From: Amycolatopsis antarctica
GTDB lineage: Bacteria; Actinomycetota; Actinomycetes; Mycobacteriales; Pseudonocardiaceae
Assembly (NCBI RefSeq): GCF_002262875.1
Contig: NZ_NKYE01000004.1
Coordinates: 1 to 64,000 of the forward strand
Direction of reading: 5' to 3'
Length of the DNA: 64,000 bases
Positions 50,620 to 59,456 of this stretch are shown here, piece after piece. Every line of letters begins with the position of its first letter. Positions within the stretch are counted from its first letter, which is position 1. The notes beneath the pieces were generated by a model, which made no database searches, was not told where the DNA came from, and saw only the letters and a list, made by a program, of their open reading frames with translations. The position numbers were made by a program, and so were the translations under genes.

Positions 50620-52191
50620 TCAGCGCCAGGACGGCAACCAGAGTTCGGACTGCCAGTGCTCGGTGGTGATCGAGTCACCGTTGAGGACCGGCCACAGCCA
50701 GGCGAAGTTGGCCACCACCAGGCCCACGTACAGCGCGACGACGAGCAGACCGGTGCCCCGGCGCTCGAACCCGACGCCGGATCTGCCGAGGATCTGCCCG
50801 AGAACCAGCGTCAGCCCGAGGATCAGGAACGGGGCCAGCGGCGTGGCGTAGAAGAAGTACATCTGGCGGTCGAGGTTGACGAACCACGGCAGCAGTCCCG
50901 CCAGGTAGGCCACCAGCACCGCGGCGTAGCGCCAGTCCGCCCGGAAGATCGACCGCCACGCACCCCAGGCCAGCACCGGCAGCGCAAGCCACCACATCGC
51001 CGGGGTGCCGATCAGCATCGTCGCGCGGACGCACTCCGCCTGCCCGCAGCCCGTCGCCGAGGTACCGGACTCGTAGTAGTAGAGCATCGGCCGCAGCCCC
51101 ATCGGCCACGTCCACGGCTTCGACTCCCACGGGTGCGGGTCGCCGTCCGGGGTGGAGAGACCGGAGTGGAAGTCGAGGACGTTGAACGTGTAGCCGACCA
51201 GCGAGCGCAACGCCTCCGGCACGAAACCGAACGGCCCGGACGCCATGCCGTCGATCTCCACCAGATGCCGGTCGGTGGCCGTCTCGCTGGCGAACCACGC
51301 CCACCAGGTGCTCAGGTAGACGAGCACGGCGACCACGCCGATCGCCCAGATCCCGGGTAGCAGGTCGCGGCGCAGCATGCCGACCCACGGCCTGGCCACC
51401 CCCGCGGCGCGCCGGGCCGCGACGTCGAACGCGACGCACAGCAGGCCGAACGCGATGACGTAGTACATGCCGGACCACTTGACGCCGGTGGTGATACCGA
51501 GCAGCACGCCCGCGCCGAAGCGCCACCAGCGGAAGCCGAGCCTCGGCCCGAAGGGGGTCTCGTTCACCCAGCCCTCGCGAACGGCCTCGGCGAGCCTGCC
51601 GCGCACCTGTTCCCGGTCGAGCAGCAGGCAGCCGAACGCGGCGAGCACGAAGACGGCGATGTAGATGTCCAGCATCGCCGTGCGGGACTGCAGGTGCAGC
51701 ACGCCGTCGCAGATCACCAGCACGCCCGCGATGCCGCCGAGCAGCGTCGAGCGGGTGAGCCTGCGGGCGATGCGCACGACCAGCAGGATGATCAGCGCGC
51801 CCGCGATCGCGGCGGTGAAGCGCCAGCCCCAGCCGTTGTAGCCGAAGAGCCACTCGCCGATCGCGATGAGCTGCTTGGCCACCGGTGGGTGGACGACGAG
51901 TTCGTAACCGTAGTTGTCCTCGTAGCCGCCGTTGCGCAGCATCTGCCACGCCTGCGGTACGTAGTGCTTCTCGTCGAAGACCGGGGCACCCTTGTCGGTC
52001 GGGAAGCCCAGGTTCTGCAGGCGCAGGAAGCCGCCGATGACGACGAGGGTGATCGTGACGATCCAGCCGCGCAGCCGGTCGGCGGGCATGGGGGTGCCCA
52101 GCAGCGTTGCCTCGCGATCGGTCGGCGGCCGGACGGCATCCCCGCCGGGACGCACGCCGTCGCCGGACGAGCGGGTGAGCAGAGCGGTCAC
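50620..52191 (-). CDS. pmt: Protein O-mannosyltransferase (PMT family)
   Basis: 523 aa, about ten to eleven membrane helices. Transfers mannose from polyprenyl-phosphomannose to secreted proteins. Family marks: GFLRLQNLGFPTDKGAPVFDEKHYVPQAW with the catalytic DE pair in FDEKHY, HPPVAKQLIAIGE, LQSRTAMLDIYIA, the long outer loop (about 265-345, LDFHSGLSTPDGDPHPWESKPW) and LPWFVNLDRQMYFFYATPLAPF. GTG 52191 is the most natural start. Divergent from rsmI, as Rv1002c is from Rv1003 in mycobacteria. Confidence 0.93.
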   Translation of the reverse strand: MTALLTRSSGDGVRPGGDAVRPPTDREATLLGTPMPADRLRGWIVTITLVVIGGFLRLQNLGFPTDKGAPVFDEKHYVPQAWQMLRNGGYEDNYGYELVVHPPVAKQLIAIGEWLFGYNGWGWRFTAAIAGALIILLVVRIARRLTRSTLLGGIAGVLVICDGVLHLQSRTAMLDIYIAVFVLAAFGCLLLDREQVRGRLAEAVREGWVNETPFGPRLGFRWWRFGAGVLLGITTGVKWSGMYYVIAFGLLCVAFDVAARRAAGVARPWVGMLRRDLLPGIWAIGVVAVLVYLSTWWAWFASETATDRHLVEIDGMASGPFGFVPEALRSLVGYTFNVLDFHSGLSTPDGDPHPWESKPWTWPMGLRPMLYYYESGTSATGCGQAECVRATMLIGTPAMWWLALPVLAWGAWRSIFRADWRYAAVLVAYLAGLLPWFVNLDRQMYFFYATPLAPFLILGLTLVLGQILGRSGVGFERRGTGLLVVALYVGLVVANFAWLWPVLNGDSITTEHWQSELWLPSWR

Positions 52192-52290
52192 GGGCGTCGA
52201 TGTTATGCGTACCGCCGTGAGTTCGTGGTGCGTCCCCGCGGTACGGCGCCGCCGCCGGATGCCACGGGCGTTACACCTAGGCTTCCCGGG

Positions 52291-53157
52291 GTGAGCACCC
52301 GGCGCGAGACCCCGACCGAGCGCGGCGGGCTGGTGCTCGCCGCCACCCCGCTGGGCGATTCCCGGGACGCCTCCGCGCGCCTGGTCACGGCCCTGGGGGA
52401 GGCCGAGGTGATCGCCGCCGAGGACACCCGCCGCACCCGTTCGCTGGCCACCGCGCTGGGGGTGACGATGACGGGCAAGCTGGTGAGCTTCTACGAGGAC
52501 GTCGAGACCGCCCGCCTGCCACGGCTGCTGGACGCGATCCGCGACGGGCGGACGGTGTTGCTGGTGACCGACGCCGGCATGCCGAGCGTGTCCGATCCCG
52601 GCTATCGCCTGGTGGCCGCCTGCGTCGCCGAGGACCTGCCGGTGACCTGCCTGCCGGGGCCGTCCGCGGTGACCACGGCGCTCGCGCTGTCCGGCCTGCC
52701 CTCGGACCGGTTCTGCTTCGAGGGGTTCGCCCCGCGCAAGCCCGGCGAGCGGCAGCGCTTCCTGGCGGCCCTGGAGACCGAGCCGAGGACGACGGTGCTG
52801 TTCGAGTCGCCGCACCGGCTGGGGAGCCTGCTCGACGACGCCGTGCGGGTACTCGGGCCGGCCCGGCGGGCCGCGGTGTGCCGGGAGCTGACGAAGACCT
52901 ACGAGGAGTGCCGCCGGGGAACGCTCGCGGAGCTGGCGGCCTGGGCCGCCGAGGGCGTACGCGGTGAGATCACCGTCGTCCTCGACGGCGCCGCGCCGCC
53001 GGAGGTGCGCGTGGCCGATCTGGTGGCCGAGGTCCGTTCCCGTGCCGACGCGGGCGAGCGGCTCAAGAGCGCGGCCGCCGAGGTCGCGGAGGCCACCGGG
53101 GTGTCGAAGAAGGAGCTCTACGACGCGGTCCTGCTCGCCCGCAAGGATTCCCCCTGA
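52291..53157 (+). CDS. rsmI: 16S rRNA (cytidine-2'-O-)-methyltransferase
   Basis: 288 aa. Methylates the ribose of C1402 in 16S rRNA in the decoding centre. SAM-dependent tetrapyrrole-methylase fold: GGLVLAATPLGDSRDASARL, AEDTRRTRSLATALGV, VTDAGMPSVSDPGYRLVAAC, CLPGPSAVTTALALSGLP, and FEGFAPRK. C-terminal small domain ends SKKELYDAVLLARK. GTG 52291, after a CCGGG stretch. Mycobacterial order with pmt and pabB kept. Confidence 0.93.
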   Translation: MSTRRETPTERGGLVLAATPLGDSRDASARLVTALGEAEVIAAEDTRRTRSLATALGVTMTGKLVSFYEDVETARLPRLLDAIRDGRTVLLVTDAGMPSVSDPGYRLVAACVAEDLPVTCLPGPSAVTTALALSGLPSDRFCFEGFAPRKPGERQRFLAALETEPRTTVLFESPHRLGSLLDDAVRVLGPARRAAVCRELTKTYEECRRGTLAELAAWAAEGVRGEITVVLDGAAPPEVRVADLVAEVRSRADAGERLKSAAAEVAEATGVSKKELYDAVLLARKDSP

Positions 53158-53183
53158 CGCTGCGCCGCACGGCCGTGCGCCGC

Positions 53184-54467
53184 TCAGCGGGGCGGCGCGT
53201 CGAGCAGGTCGTCCAGCGGTGCGGCCTTGTGCAGGCACTCCTCCCACTCGGCCACGGCATCGGAGCCCGCGGTGATGCCGCCACCGACGCCGACGTGCAG
53301 GTGGCCCGCGTGAAGCTCGAACGACCGGATCGCGACGTTGAGCTCCAGCCCCGCCACCGGCGAGGCCAGCCCGATCGCGCCGGTGTAGACCCCCCTGGCC
53401 ACCGGTTCGAGCTCGGCGATCAGGTCGAGCGCCCGCAGTTTCGGCGCCCCGGTGACCGATCCCGGCGGAAACGTCGCCCGTAGCAGTTCGGTGTCCGGCA
53501 CCAGCGTTCGTCCCTCCACAGTGGACTCCAGATGCCAGACGCCGGGCGCGGCGCGAACCCGCAGCAGCTCCGGCACGCGCACCGAGCCCACCGCGCACAC
53601 CCGGCCCAGGTCGTTGCGCACCAGGTCGGTGATCATCACGTTCTCCGCCACGTCCTTCGCCGACCGGCGCAGTCGCTGCGCGAGCCCGTCGTCGGCGGGT
53701 CCGCGCCGCGGCAGGGTGCCCTTGATCGGCGTCGAGCGAACCCGATCCCCCCGCCGGGCCAGGAACAGCTCCGGTGACATCGACGCCACCGCGCCCCAGT
53801 CGCCCTCCAGGTACGCCGCGCGCCGGGGCAGCAGCCGTCCGGCGCCCTCGGCGAACAGTTCCATCGGCGCACCGTCGAACGGCGCGTCGAACCGGGCGCA
53901 GACGTTCGCCTGGTACAGCTCGCCCGCCGCGATCGCCTCCACGCACGCCCGTACCGCCCGCCGGTGGCCCTCGGCAGGCGGCCTGCGCAGCCGCACCGGG
54001 GTCCATCCCGCCCGTTTGGCGGCCGGTCCGTCGAGCAGCGCCGCGAGGTCACCGGCCAGCGTGTCCGGATCCGGCTGCCCGTCCGCGACGAGCGCCTCGA
54101 ACCACCACCGGCCGCCGGAATCGAGGCGCAGCACGTGATCGGTCCAGCCGCGCACCGCGACCGGCAGCGGACCCGCCCGCCCCGACGGATCGGTGAGGTC
54201 GTAGGACAGGTAGCCGAACCAGCCGCCGCCCACCGCGCCCGGCACCGCACCGGCGACCTCGGGCAGGCCGGTGAACATCGCGAGGGCTTCATCCGCGCCG
54301 ACCGGGACCGCGGCGAGCGCGGGAGCCAGCACCGCGCGGGAACCGAACCACTCCCCGCACAGCGCGGCGGGAGGGGCCAGCCCCAGATCACACGAGCGCT
54401 CGCCGAGCCGCAGCAGGGCCTCGCCCGCGTCCACCCCGGAGCGCAGCGACCTGCGCATCAACCGCAT
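53184..54467 (-). CDS. pabB: Aminodeoxychorismate synthase component I
   Basis: 427 aa. Makes 4-amino-4-deoxychorismate from chorismate for folate. Chorismate-binding domain in order: RAVRACVEAIAAGELYQANVCARF, SPELFLARRGDRVRSTPIKGTLPR, ITDLVRNDLGRVCAVGSV (the nucleophilic Lys in PIKGT marks PabB-type chemistry), STVEGRT, FPPGSVTGAPKLRALDLI, and GAIGLASP. The amidotransferase partner pabA is not in the window. ATG 54467 is weakly preceded; 54458 is an alternative. Convergent with rsmI. Confidence 0.9.
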   Translation of the reverse strand: MRLMRRSLRSGVDAGEALLRLGERSCDLGLAPPAALCGEWFGSRAVLAPALAAVPVGADEALAMFTGLPEVAGAVPGAVGGGWFGYLSYDLTDPSGRAGPLPVAVRGWTDHVLRLDSGGRWWFEALVADGQPDPDTLAGDLAALLDGPAAKRAGWTPVRLRRPPAEGHRRAVRACVEAIAAGELYQANVCARFDAPFDGAPMELFAEGAGRLLPRRAAYLEGDWGAVASMSPELFLARRGDRVRSTPIKGTLPRRGPADDGLAQRLRRSAKDVAENVMITDLVRNDLGRVCAVGSVRVPELLRVRAAPGVWHLESTVEGRTLVPDTELLRATFPPGSVTGAPKLRALDLIAELEPVARGVYTGAIGLASPVAGLELNVAIRSFELHAGHLHVGVGGGITAGSDAVAEWEECLHKAAPLDDLLDAPPR

Positions 54468-54521
54468 CGGGTCATTCTCACTTGCCCGGCCCCGTGCGTG
54501 TCCATGCGTACCGTGAACGGC

Positions 54522-55517
54522 ATGGTTCGAGTCATCGAGACGACCAGGGTCGGCCGGGTGACCGGGGCCGGGTCGGCAGGCCGCACCGACGAGCGCTTCG
54601 GCATCCACGCGACCGACCTCGGCATCATGTGGGACGGTGGCGACGGCCGGGTGTTCGTGCTCTTCGGCGACACCTACGGTCCCGGCTGGGGCGGCCACGG
54701 CGGCGGGCCCGACCACGCCGACTGGCGGTGCAACGTACTCGCCTTCACCAGCGAACGGCAGGACCTCTCCGGTGGCCTCGTGCTCGACGCGGTCGTTCCC
54801 GGCGCGGACGGCCTGGCCACCCAGGTCATCGCCCGCGATCCCGGACGCCGGGACGAGGCCACGGTGATCCCGAACGCGGGCATCGCGGTGGACGGCACCC
54901 AGTACGTGCAGTACATGTCGGTCAAGCAGTGGGGCAGGCCAGGGCACTGGACCACCAACTACGCGGGCATCGCCGTGTCCGGGGACGGCGGCGTCACCTG
55001 GGCGAAGCCGGAGCGGGCCTGCTGGATCAACCGCGCCGAACGCGACCACCCGTTCCAGATCGGGGCGTTCACCCGCGACGAGGACCACGTCTACCTGCTC
55101 GGCACCACCAACGGCCGGTTCGGCGACGCGCATCTGGCCCGCGTCGATCCGGGCTCCGTCGCCGACGCCAGGGCCTACACGTACTGGACGGGCAACGGCT
55201 GGGTGCGCGACGAGTTCCTCGCCGCACCGGTGTTCAGCGGCCCCGTCGGCGAGCTGTCCGTGGCCTACAACGTCCACTTCGGACAGTGGATGGCGATGCA
55301 TCTGGACGAGGCGCGCGGCGCGATAGTGCTCCGTATGGCCGAACGGCTGCACGGGCCGTGGACCGAAGGGCAGGTGGTGGTCTCCGGCGCCGAATACCCC
55401 GCCCTCTACGGCGGTTACCTGCACCCGTGGTTCTCCGAGGGCACGGATCTCTGCTTCCTGCTCTCACAATGGGGGCCGTACAACGTTTTCCTGATGCGCT
55501 CCCGATTGTCCGGCTGA
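54522..55517 (+). CDS. DUF4185 protein, GH183-like candidate D-arabinan-active enzyme
   Basis: 331 aa. DUF4185 family, a five-bladed propeller: RFGIHATDLGIMWDGGDGRVFVLFGDTYGP near the start, then RRDEATVIPNAGIAVDGTQYVQYMS and GPVGELSVAYNVHFGQWMAMHLDE, ending LSQWGPYNVFLMRS. DUF4185 members (GH183) were recently shown to cut mycobacterial arabinan (endo-D-arabinofuranase); this lineage also has arabinogalactan, so cell-wall turnover is a fair guess. Oddly there is no signal peptide, so export or function is unclear. Starts 54 bases after pabB on the opposite strand. Confidence 0.75.
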   Translation: MVRVIETTRVGRVTGAGSAGRTDERFGIHATDLGIMWDGGDGRVFVLFGDTYGPGWGGHGGGPDHADWRCNVLAFTSERQDLSGGLVLDAVVPGADGLATQVIARDPGRRDEATVIPNAGIAVDGTQYVQYMSVKQWGRPGHWTTNYAGIAVSGDGGVTWAKPERACWINRAERDHPFQIGAFTRDEDHVYLLGTTNGRFGDAHLARVDPGSVADARAYTYWTGNGWVRDEFLAAPVFSGPVGELSVAYNVHFGQWMAMHLDEARGAIVLRMAERLHGPWTEGQVVVSGAEYPALYGGYLHPWFSEGTDLCFLLSQWGPYNVFLMRSRLSG

Positions 55518-55652
55518 CGCCGTATCGTTACCCGGATATCACTCAATCGGCCATTCCGGTTGTTTTCCAACCCACCTCCGGGAATCGCGCTAATGTTCGT
55601 TCCGTCCACGATTCGTGGACCCTTCCGGAACAGAACATGGGGCTGGTGGCGC

Positions 55653-57857
55653 ATGGGCAGGCGAACGACCGTCGGGGCGAAGGTTCTCAGCGCCTCGGCG
55701 ATCTTGGTGCTGGTGGTCGGACCGGGCGCGAGTTACGCGGAGTCACCGCGAGACGTCGAATCGATGACACGCAGCGAACTCGGAAATGAATTGGCGAACC
55801 CCGGTATCGACGATTCACGCCGGGATCAGGTCGTCGGTGAGATGAAAGCGCGCGGCGAATCGTTCTTCGAGAACTCGCCCGGGCCGAGCGCGATCGGTGT
55901 GCAGGGCGACGTCCCCGTCCGTTCCGGCGTCAGCGGCACCGGCATCGTCGCCTACGACCCGTACAGCGGAACCCTGCACGTCGGCGCGGGCCTCAAGGTC
56001 GGTGAGCCCGCCGCCCCCCAGTTCACCGGCATCGCCGCCCCCGAGGAAGGCCTCAACGCGGCCGTCAACGGCAAGATCGGCCAGGAGGACATCGGCGAGG
56101 CCTCGGTGAAGGGCGAGGTCAACGTGTCCTTCGACGGGACGGTCAGCGGCGGCATCACCGGCAGCGGCGGCCTGAAGGCCAACGGTGTCGGGATCTCCGC
56201 CAGCGGCGGCATCCAGATCGACGGACTCGGCAACGTCACCCACGACCTGCCCGACGTGCCGGGGATCGAGGTCGACCTGCCGGGCGGTTCGATCTCCGTG
56301 GACGACGGCCCGATGCCCGAGATGAAGGGCACCGCACCGGGTGCCGCCGACGCCGAGGTGGGCCGCGGCTGGTTCTCCGGACTGCTCGGCGGCAGCCTCT
56401 CCGTGTCGGTCAACAAGGACTTCGACATGTGGTCGCAGCCTGAACCCGTCTCGGTCGCCGAAGCGCTGGAGTCCCTGCGGCAGAGCCAGATCGAGCAGGC
56501 GAAGGAAACCGCCTCGTGGATGGAGCAGAACCGTCCCGAGGCCGTGCAGCGGGAGGCCGACGAGCAGGCGGCGGCGGACGCGGCGGCCGCCGAGCGAGGG
56601 CCGGTCGATCCGGACGAGGTCGACGGCGGCTTCATGGACGCGGACGGCGACGGGATCTCCGACTCCCGCGACGCGACGCCGAACCAGAACGACACGGATC
56701 CGTCGAGCACCGACCTCGGTGACGGCCCCGAGGGCAACCCCGGATACGCGTCCGGCGGCTGGTCGGCGCATCCCGACAAGGACCGCGACGGTATCGCCGA
56801 CAAGGACGACGCGACCCCGAACCAGAACGACACCGATCCGTCGAGCACCGACCTCGGTGACGGTCCGGAGGGCAACCCCGGTTACTCGGACGCCGGCTCG
56901 TTCAGTGGTTCGCTGGGTGGGGCGTCCGGTGCGGAGTCGGATCGGGATGGTGACGGGATCTCGGACTCGTCGGATTCGACGCCGAACCAGAATGACACGG
57001 ATCCGTCGAGCACGGACGTCGGTGACGGTCCGGAGGGCAACGCCGGATACTCGGGCAGCGGTACCGATTCCGGTTCCTACGGCTCCGACTCCCACGGCTC
57101 CGACTCGGGTTCGTTCAGTGGTTCGCTGGGTGGGGCGTCCGGCGGGGAGTCGGATCGGGATGGTGACGGGATCTCGGACTCGTCGGATTCGACGCCGAAC
57201 CAGAACGACACGGATCCGTCGAGCACGGACGTCGGTGACGGTCCGGAGGGCAACGCCGGATACTCGGGCAGCGGTACCGATTCCGGCTCCTACGGCTCCT
57301 CCGACTCCTCCGGCCCCGACTCGGATACGGACTCGGGCGGTTACGGCGGCAGTGACACCGAGTCCGACTCCGGCACGGACTCGGACTCCGGTGGCTATGG
57401 CGGCAGCGACACGGACTCGGGCAGCGACACGGACTCGGGCAGCGACGCGGACTCCGGTGGCTATGGCGGTTCGAATGACAGCGACTCGGGTTCGGCCAGC
57501 GACTCGGGTTCGGGTTCGGACAGTGATTCCGGCTCGGACAGCGACTCCGGTTCGAGCAGTGACAGCAGTTCCGGCTCCGGCTCCGGCAGCGACTCGGGCT
57601 CGGACTCCGGTTCCGACTCCGGCAGTGACTCCGATTCGGGCGCGGGCAGCGACTCCGATTCGGGCAGCGGCTCCGGTTCGGGCAGCGGCTCCGGTTCGAG
57701 CAGTGACAGCGGTTCCGGTTCCGACTCAAGCAGCGACAGCGACAGCGACTCCGGCAGCGGCAGCGACTCGGACAGCGGTTCGGATTCCGATGGCGGCTCC
57801 GGCTCGGGCGGTAGCTCCGGTGGCGGTGGCGGCGGCGGTGGTGGCGGCGGCTGGTGA
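55653..57857 (+). CDS. Secreted Ca-binding TSP3-like and Ser-Asp-repeat protein, 734 aa
   Basis: Not a known named protein. Signal peptide about 1-33 ([21 protein letters not shown], ending GASYAES). Residues 34-325 are a beta-rich Gly region then an acidic helix. From about 329 four units repeat, each starting with a calcium loop ([27 protein letters not shown] twice) followed by [13 protein letters not shown] and a GDGPEGN piece, as in thrombospondin type 3. From about 550 to the end it is Ser/Asp/Gly dipeptide repeat, ending in a poly-Gly run and Trp. There is no LPXTG or membrane tail. Looks like an adhesin or cell-surface matrix protein that stiffens with calcium. ATG 55653. Confidence 0.8.
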   Translation: MGRRTTVGAKVLSASAILVLVVGPGASYAESPRDVESMTRSELGNELANPGIDDSRRDQVVGEMKARGESFFENSPGPSAIGVQGDVPVRSGVSGTGIVAYDPYSGTLHVGAGLKVGEPAAPQFTGIAAPEEGLNAAVNGKIGQEDIGEASVKGEVNVSFDGTVSGGITGSGGLKANGVGISASGGIQIDGLGNVTHDLPDVPGIEVDLPGGSISVDDGPMPEMKGTAPGAADAEVGRGWFSGLLGGSLSVSVNKDFDMWSQPEPVSVAEALESLRQSQIEQAKETASWMEQNRPEAVQREADEQAAADAAAAERGPVDPDEVDGGFMDADGDGISDSRDATPNQNDTDPSSTDLGDGPEGNPGYASGGWSAHPDKDRDGIADKDDATPNQNDTDPSSTDLGDGPEGNPGYSDAGSFSGSLGGASGAESDRDGDGISDSSDSTPNQNDTDPSSTDVGDGPEGNAGYSGSGTDSGSYGSDSHGSDSGSFSGSLGGASGGESDRDGDGISDSSDSTPNQNDTDPSSTDVGDGPEGNAGYSGSGTDSGSYGSSDSSGPDSDTDSGGYGGSDTESDSGTDSDSGGYGGSDTDSGSDTDSGSDADSGGYGGSNDSDSGSASDSGSGSDSDSGSDSDSGSSSDSSSGSGSGSDSGSDSGSDSGSDSDSGAGSDSDSGSGSGSGSGSGSSSDSGSGSDSSSDSDSDSGSGSDSDSGSDSDGGSGSGGSSGGGGGGGGGGGW
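56898..57300 (+). repeat. Near-identical 190-bp direct repeat in the Ser-Asp protein gene
   Basis: Positions 56898-57087 and 57111-57300 (offset 213 bp) differ at only a few bases and encode the third and fourth Ca-binding units. Recent unequal duplication; the units before are more diverged. A site where copy number may vary between strains. Confidence 0.85.
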
Positions 57858-57902
57858 CCTTGCCGCTCGACCGAACCCGAACGGCGCGGCGCCCGGCCGC
57901 GC

Positions 57903-57941
57903 CGTCCGGTGCCCCCTTTTACCAGCGAGGGGCACCGGACG
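57903..57941. terminator. Terminator between Ser-Asp protein and GH25 genes
   Basis: CGTCCGGTGCCCC pairs perfectly with GGGGCACCGGACG (13 bp); the loop includes CTTTT. Placed between convergent stops. Confidence 0.85.
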
Positions 57942-57942
57942 T

Positions 57943-58542
57943 TCACAGCAGCATGTCGGCGAGCGTGAACGGGTAGACGATCGAGTCGTGGCCGACGGCA
58001 CCGCCCGGCCCCGCGTCGTGCTGGTGGATACCGAGCCGCGAATGAAACCATCCGGGCCGTCCCGGAATGCCGTTGTGCCTGGTCAGCCACAGCACGACTT
58101 CGCTGTCAGCCCACTTGTCCGGGTGCAGGCGATGGGCCCACTGCTCGAAGTCCGCGTAGATGAGCACGCGCTGGACTTTCGCCGCGCGACGGACCGCCTT
58201 GATCCAGCCCCGGATGAACCGGTCGTCCACGCCCTCGAAGCGGACGTCCAGCGCCGGTGCCAGCGATCCCGGCGCGAACGCGTCCAGTTGCTCCCCCGTC
58301 CGCACGAAGTGCGTCGCCTGCTCGTGCACGGCGCTGGGGCGTGCGCAGTGCCGGGCCCCCGTGTGTATCCCGGCGCGCCGGGCCTCGACGGCCTGCCTGC
58401 TCGCCGCCGGATCACTCCAGTTCATTCCCTCGGACACGGTCACACTGGCGAAGAGCACGCCGCCGGCGCGCATCGCCTTCCAGTCGGGAACGGTCTCATG
58501 GTGGGAGAGGTTGATGCCCTGTTCGGGGTCCGGCTCGGTCAA
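57943..58542 (-). CDS. GH25 lysozyme-like protein (cytoplasmic start)
   Basis: 199 aa. Muramidase-type TIM barrel: [16 protein letters not shown] at the start, [36 protein letters not shown] (Asp/Glu in the GH25 active-site strand), [15 protein letters not shown]. It would cut peptidoglycan or glycans, but I see no signal peptide, so it either leaves by another route or is a degenerate relative; some active-site residues seem changed. TTG 58542 with GAGGG upstream is the most likely start. Convergent with the Ser-Asp protein. Confidence 0.7.
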   Translation of the reverse strand: MTEPDPEQGINLSHHETVPDWKAMRAGGVLFASVTVSEGMNWSDPAASRQAVEARRAGIHTGARHCARPSAVHEQATHFVRTGEQLDAFAPGSLAPALDVRFEGVDDRFIRGWIKAVRRAAKVQRVLIYADFEQWAHRLHPDKWADSEVVLWLTRHNGIPGRPGWFHSRLGIHQHDAGPGGAVGHDSIVYPFTLADMLL

Positions 58543-58642
58543 TCATCCGCCCTCGGCTTGCAGTCAGTGCAGGAATTGCGATCAGTTCGTGCAAGCCACC
58601 ATACGGGCGAATAGGCGATCACGAAGTGTTTCCGGTAGCGGA

Positions 58643-58677
58643 GTGTCCGGTTCCGCGGCGTCAGGGGAACCGGACAC
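58643..58677 (-). terminator. Terminator after the ABC exporter operon
   Basis: GTGTCCGGTTCC pairs with GGAACCGGACAC (12 bp, 11-base loop), just after the permease stop on its strand. Confidence 0.75.
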
Positions 58678-58688
58678 CCCGGGCGCGG

Positions 58689-59456
58689 TCAGGCGTTGTC
58701 GCGCTGGAACGTCCGCGCGCCCCACCACAGGCAGATCGCGGTCAGCACCAGCAGGACCACGCCTCCGGTGAACAGGGCGTCGCTGCCGAGGTCCCCGCGG
58801 AACGTGGCGCGGCCCGCGTCCACGATGTGGGTGAACGGGTTGATCCGCGAGATCGTGTACAGCCAGTCGGGTGCCAGTCCGGTGGTGATCGGCAGAAAGA
58901 TCCCGGACAGCAGCAGCACCGGCATCAGCACGGTCTGCAGAGTTCCGGAGAACGCCTCCTCACTCTTCATCCGCAGGGCGAGCGCGTACGAGGCCGAGGT
59001 CAGCGCGATCGCCAGCAGTGTCGCGATCACCAGGCACAGCACGATCCCGCCCGGCGGCGCCTGCAGGTCGAACACGACCAGGGTGAGCGCGATGATGAGC
59101 ACCGACTGGAACACGGTCTGCAGGGCGTTCGCCACGACCTTGCCGAGCAGCAGCGACAACCGGTTCGCCGGGGTGACTCTGAGCCGTTCGACCACGCCAC
59201 TGCGCAGATCGGCCAGCAGTGCGTAGCCGACGAACATGCTGCCGAACAGTGCGAGCTGCACGATCAGCGCCGGAGTCAGGATCGCCCAGGCGTTGCCGGC
59301 CGGGAACCCCGGCGTGCTTTCGATGATCGGTTCCAGCAGCGGGCCGAACAGGAACAGGTAGAGGATCGGCTGCAACAGCCCGATCGCGATCCACGCGGGA
59401 TTGCGCAGCGAGAGCGTGATGTCCCGCCGGAAGATCAGCCAGGCGTCACGCAACAT
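58689..59456 (-). CDS. ABC-2 type permease of a DrrAB-like exporter
   Basis: 255 aa, six membrane helices. Begins LRDAWLIFRRDITLSLRNPAWIAIGLLQPILYLFLFGPLL; VVERLRVTPANRLSLLLGK and EEAFSGTLQTVLMPVLLLSGIFLPI are ABC-2/DrrB signatures. Works with the ATPase gene, which it overlaps by 11 bp, as a drug- or lipid-exporting pair. Export of a daunorubicin-like compound is the name-giving case; the real substrate is unknown. Controlled probably by the PadR gene upstream. Confidence 0.88.
   Translation of the reverse strand: MLRDAWLIFRRDITLSLRNPAWIAIGLLQPILYLFLFGPLLEPIIESTPGFPAGNAWAILTPALIVQLALFGSMFVGYALLADLRSGVVERLRVTPANRLSLLLGKVVANALQTVFQSVLIIALTLVVFDLQAPPGGIVLCLVIATLLAIALTSASYALALRMKSEEAFSGTLQTVLMPVLLLSGIFLPITTGLAPDWLYTISRINPFTHIVDAGRATFRGDLGSDALFTGGVVLLVLTAICLWWGARTFQRDNA

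Noticed and set aside
52192..54006. Very long minus-strand frame joining pmt with sequence opposite rsmI and in pabB
   Set aside because: It is the shadow of rsmI and pabB; pmt itself starts at GTG 52191, with family homology beginning just inside.
57115..58090. Minus-strand Glu/Pro/Leu-rich and Arg/Cys-rich frames
   Set aside because: Antisense of the Ser-Asp repeat; codon periodicity belongs to the plus strand.
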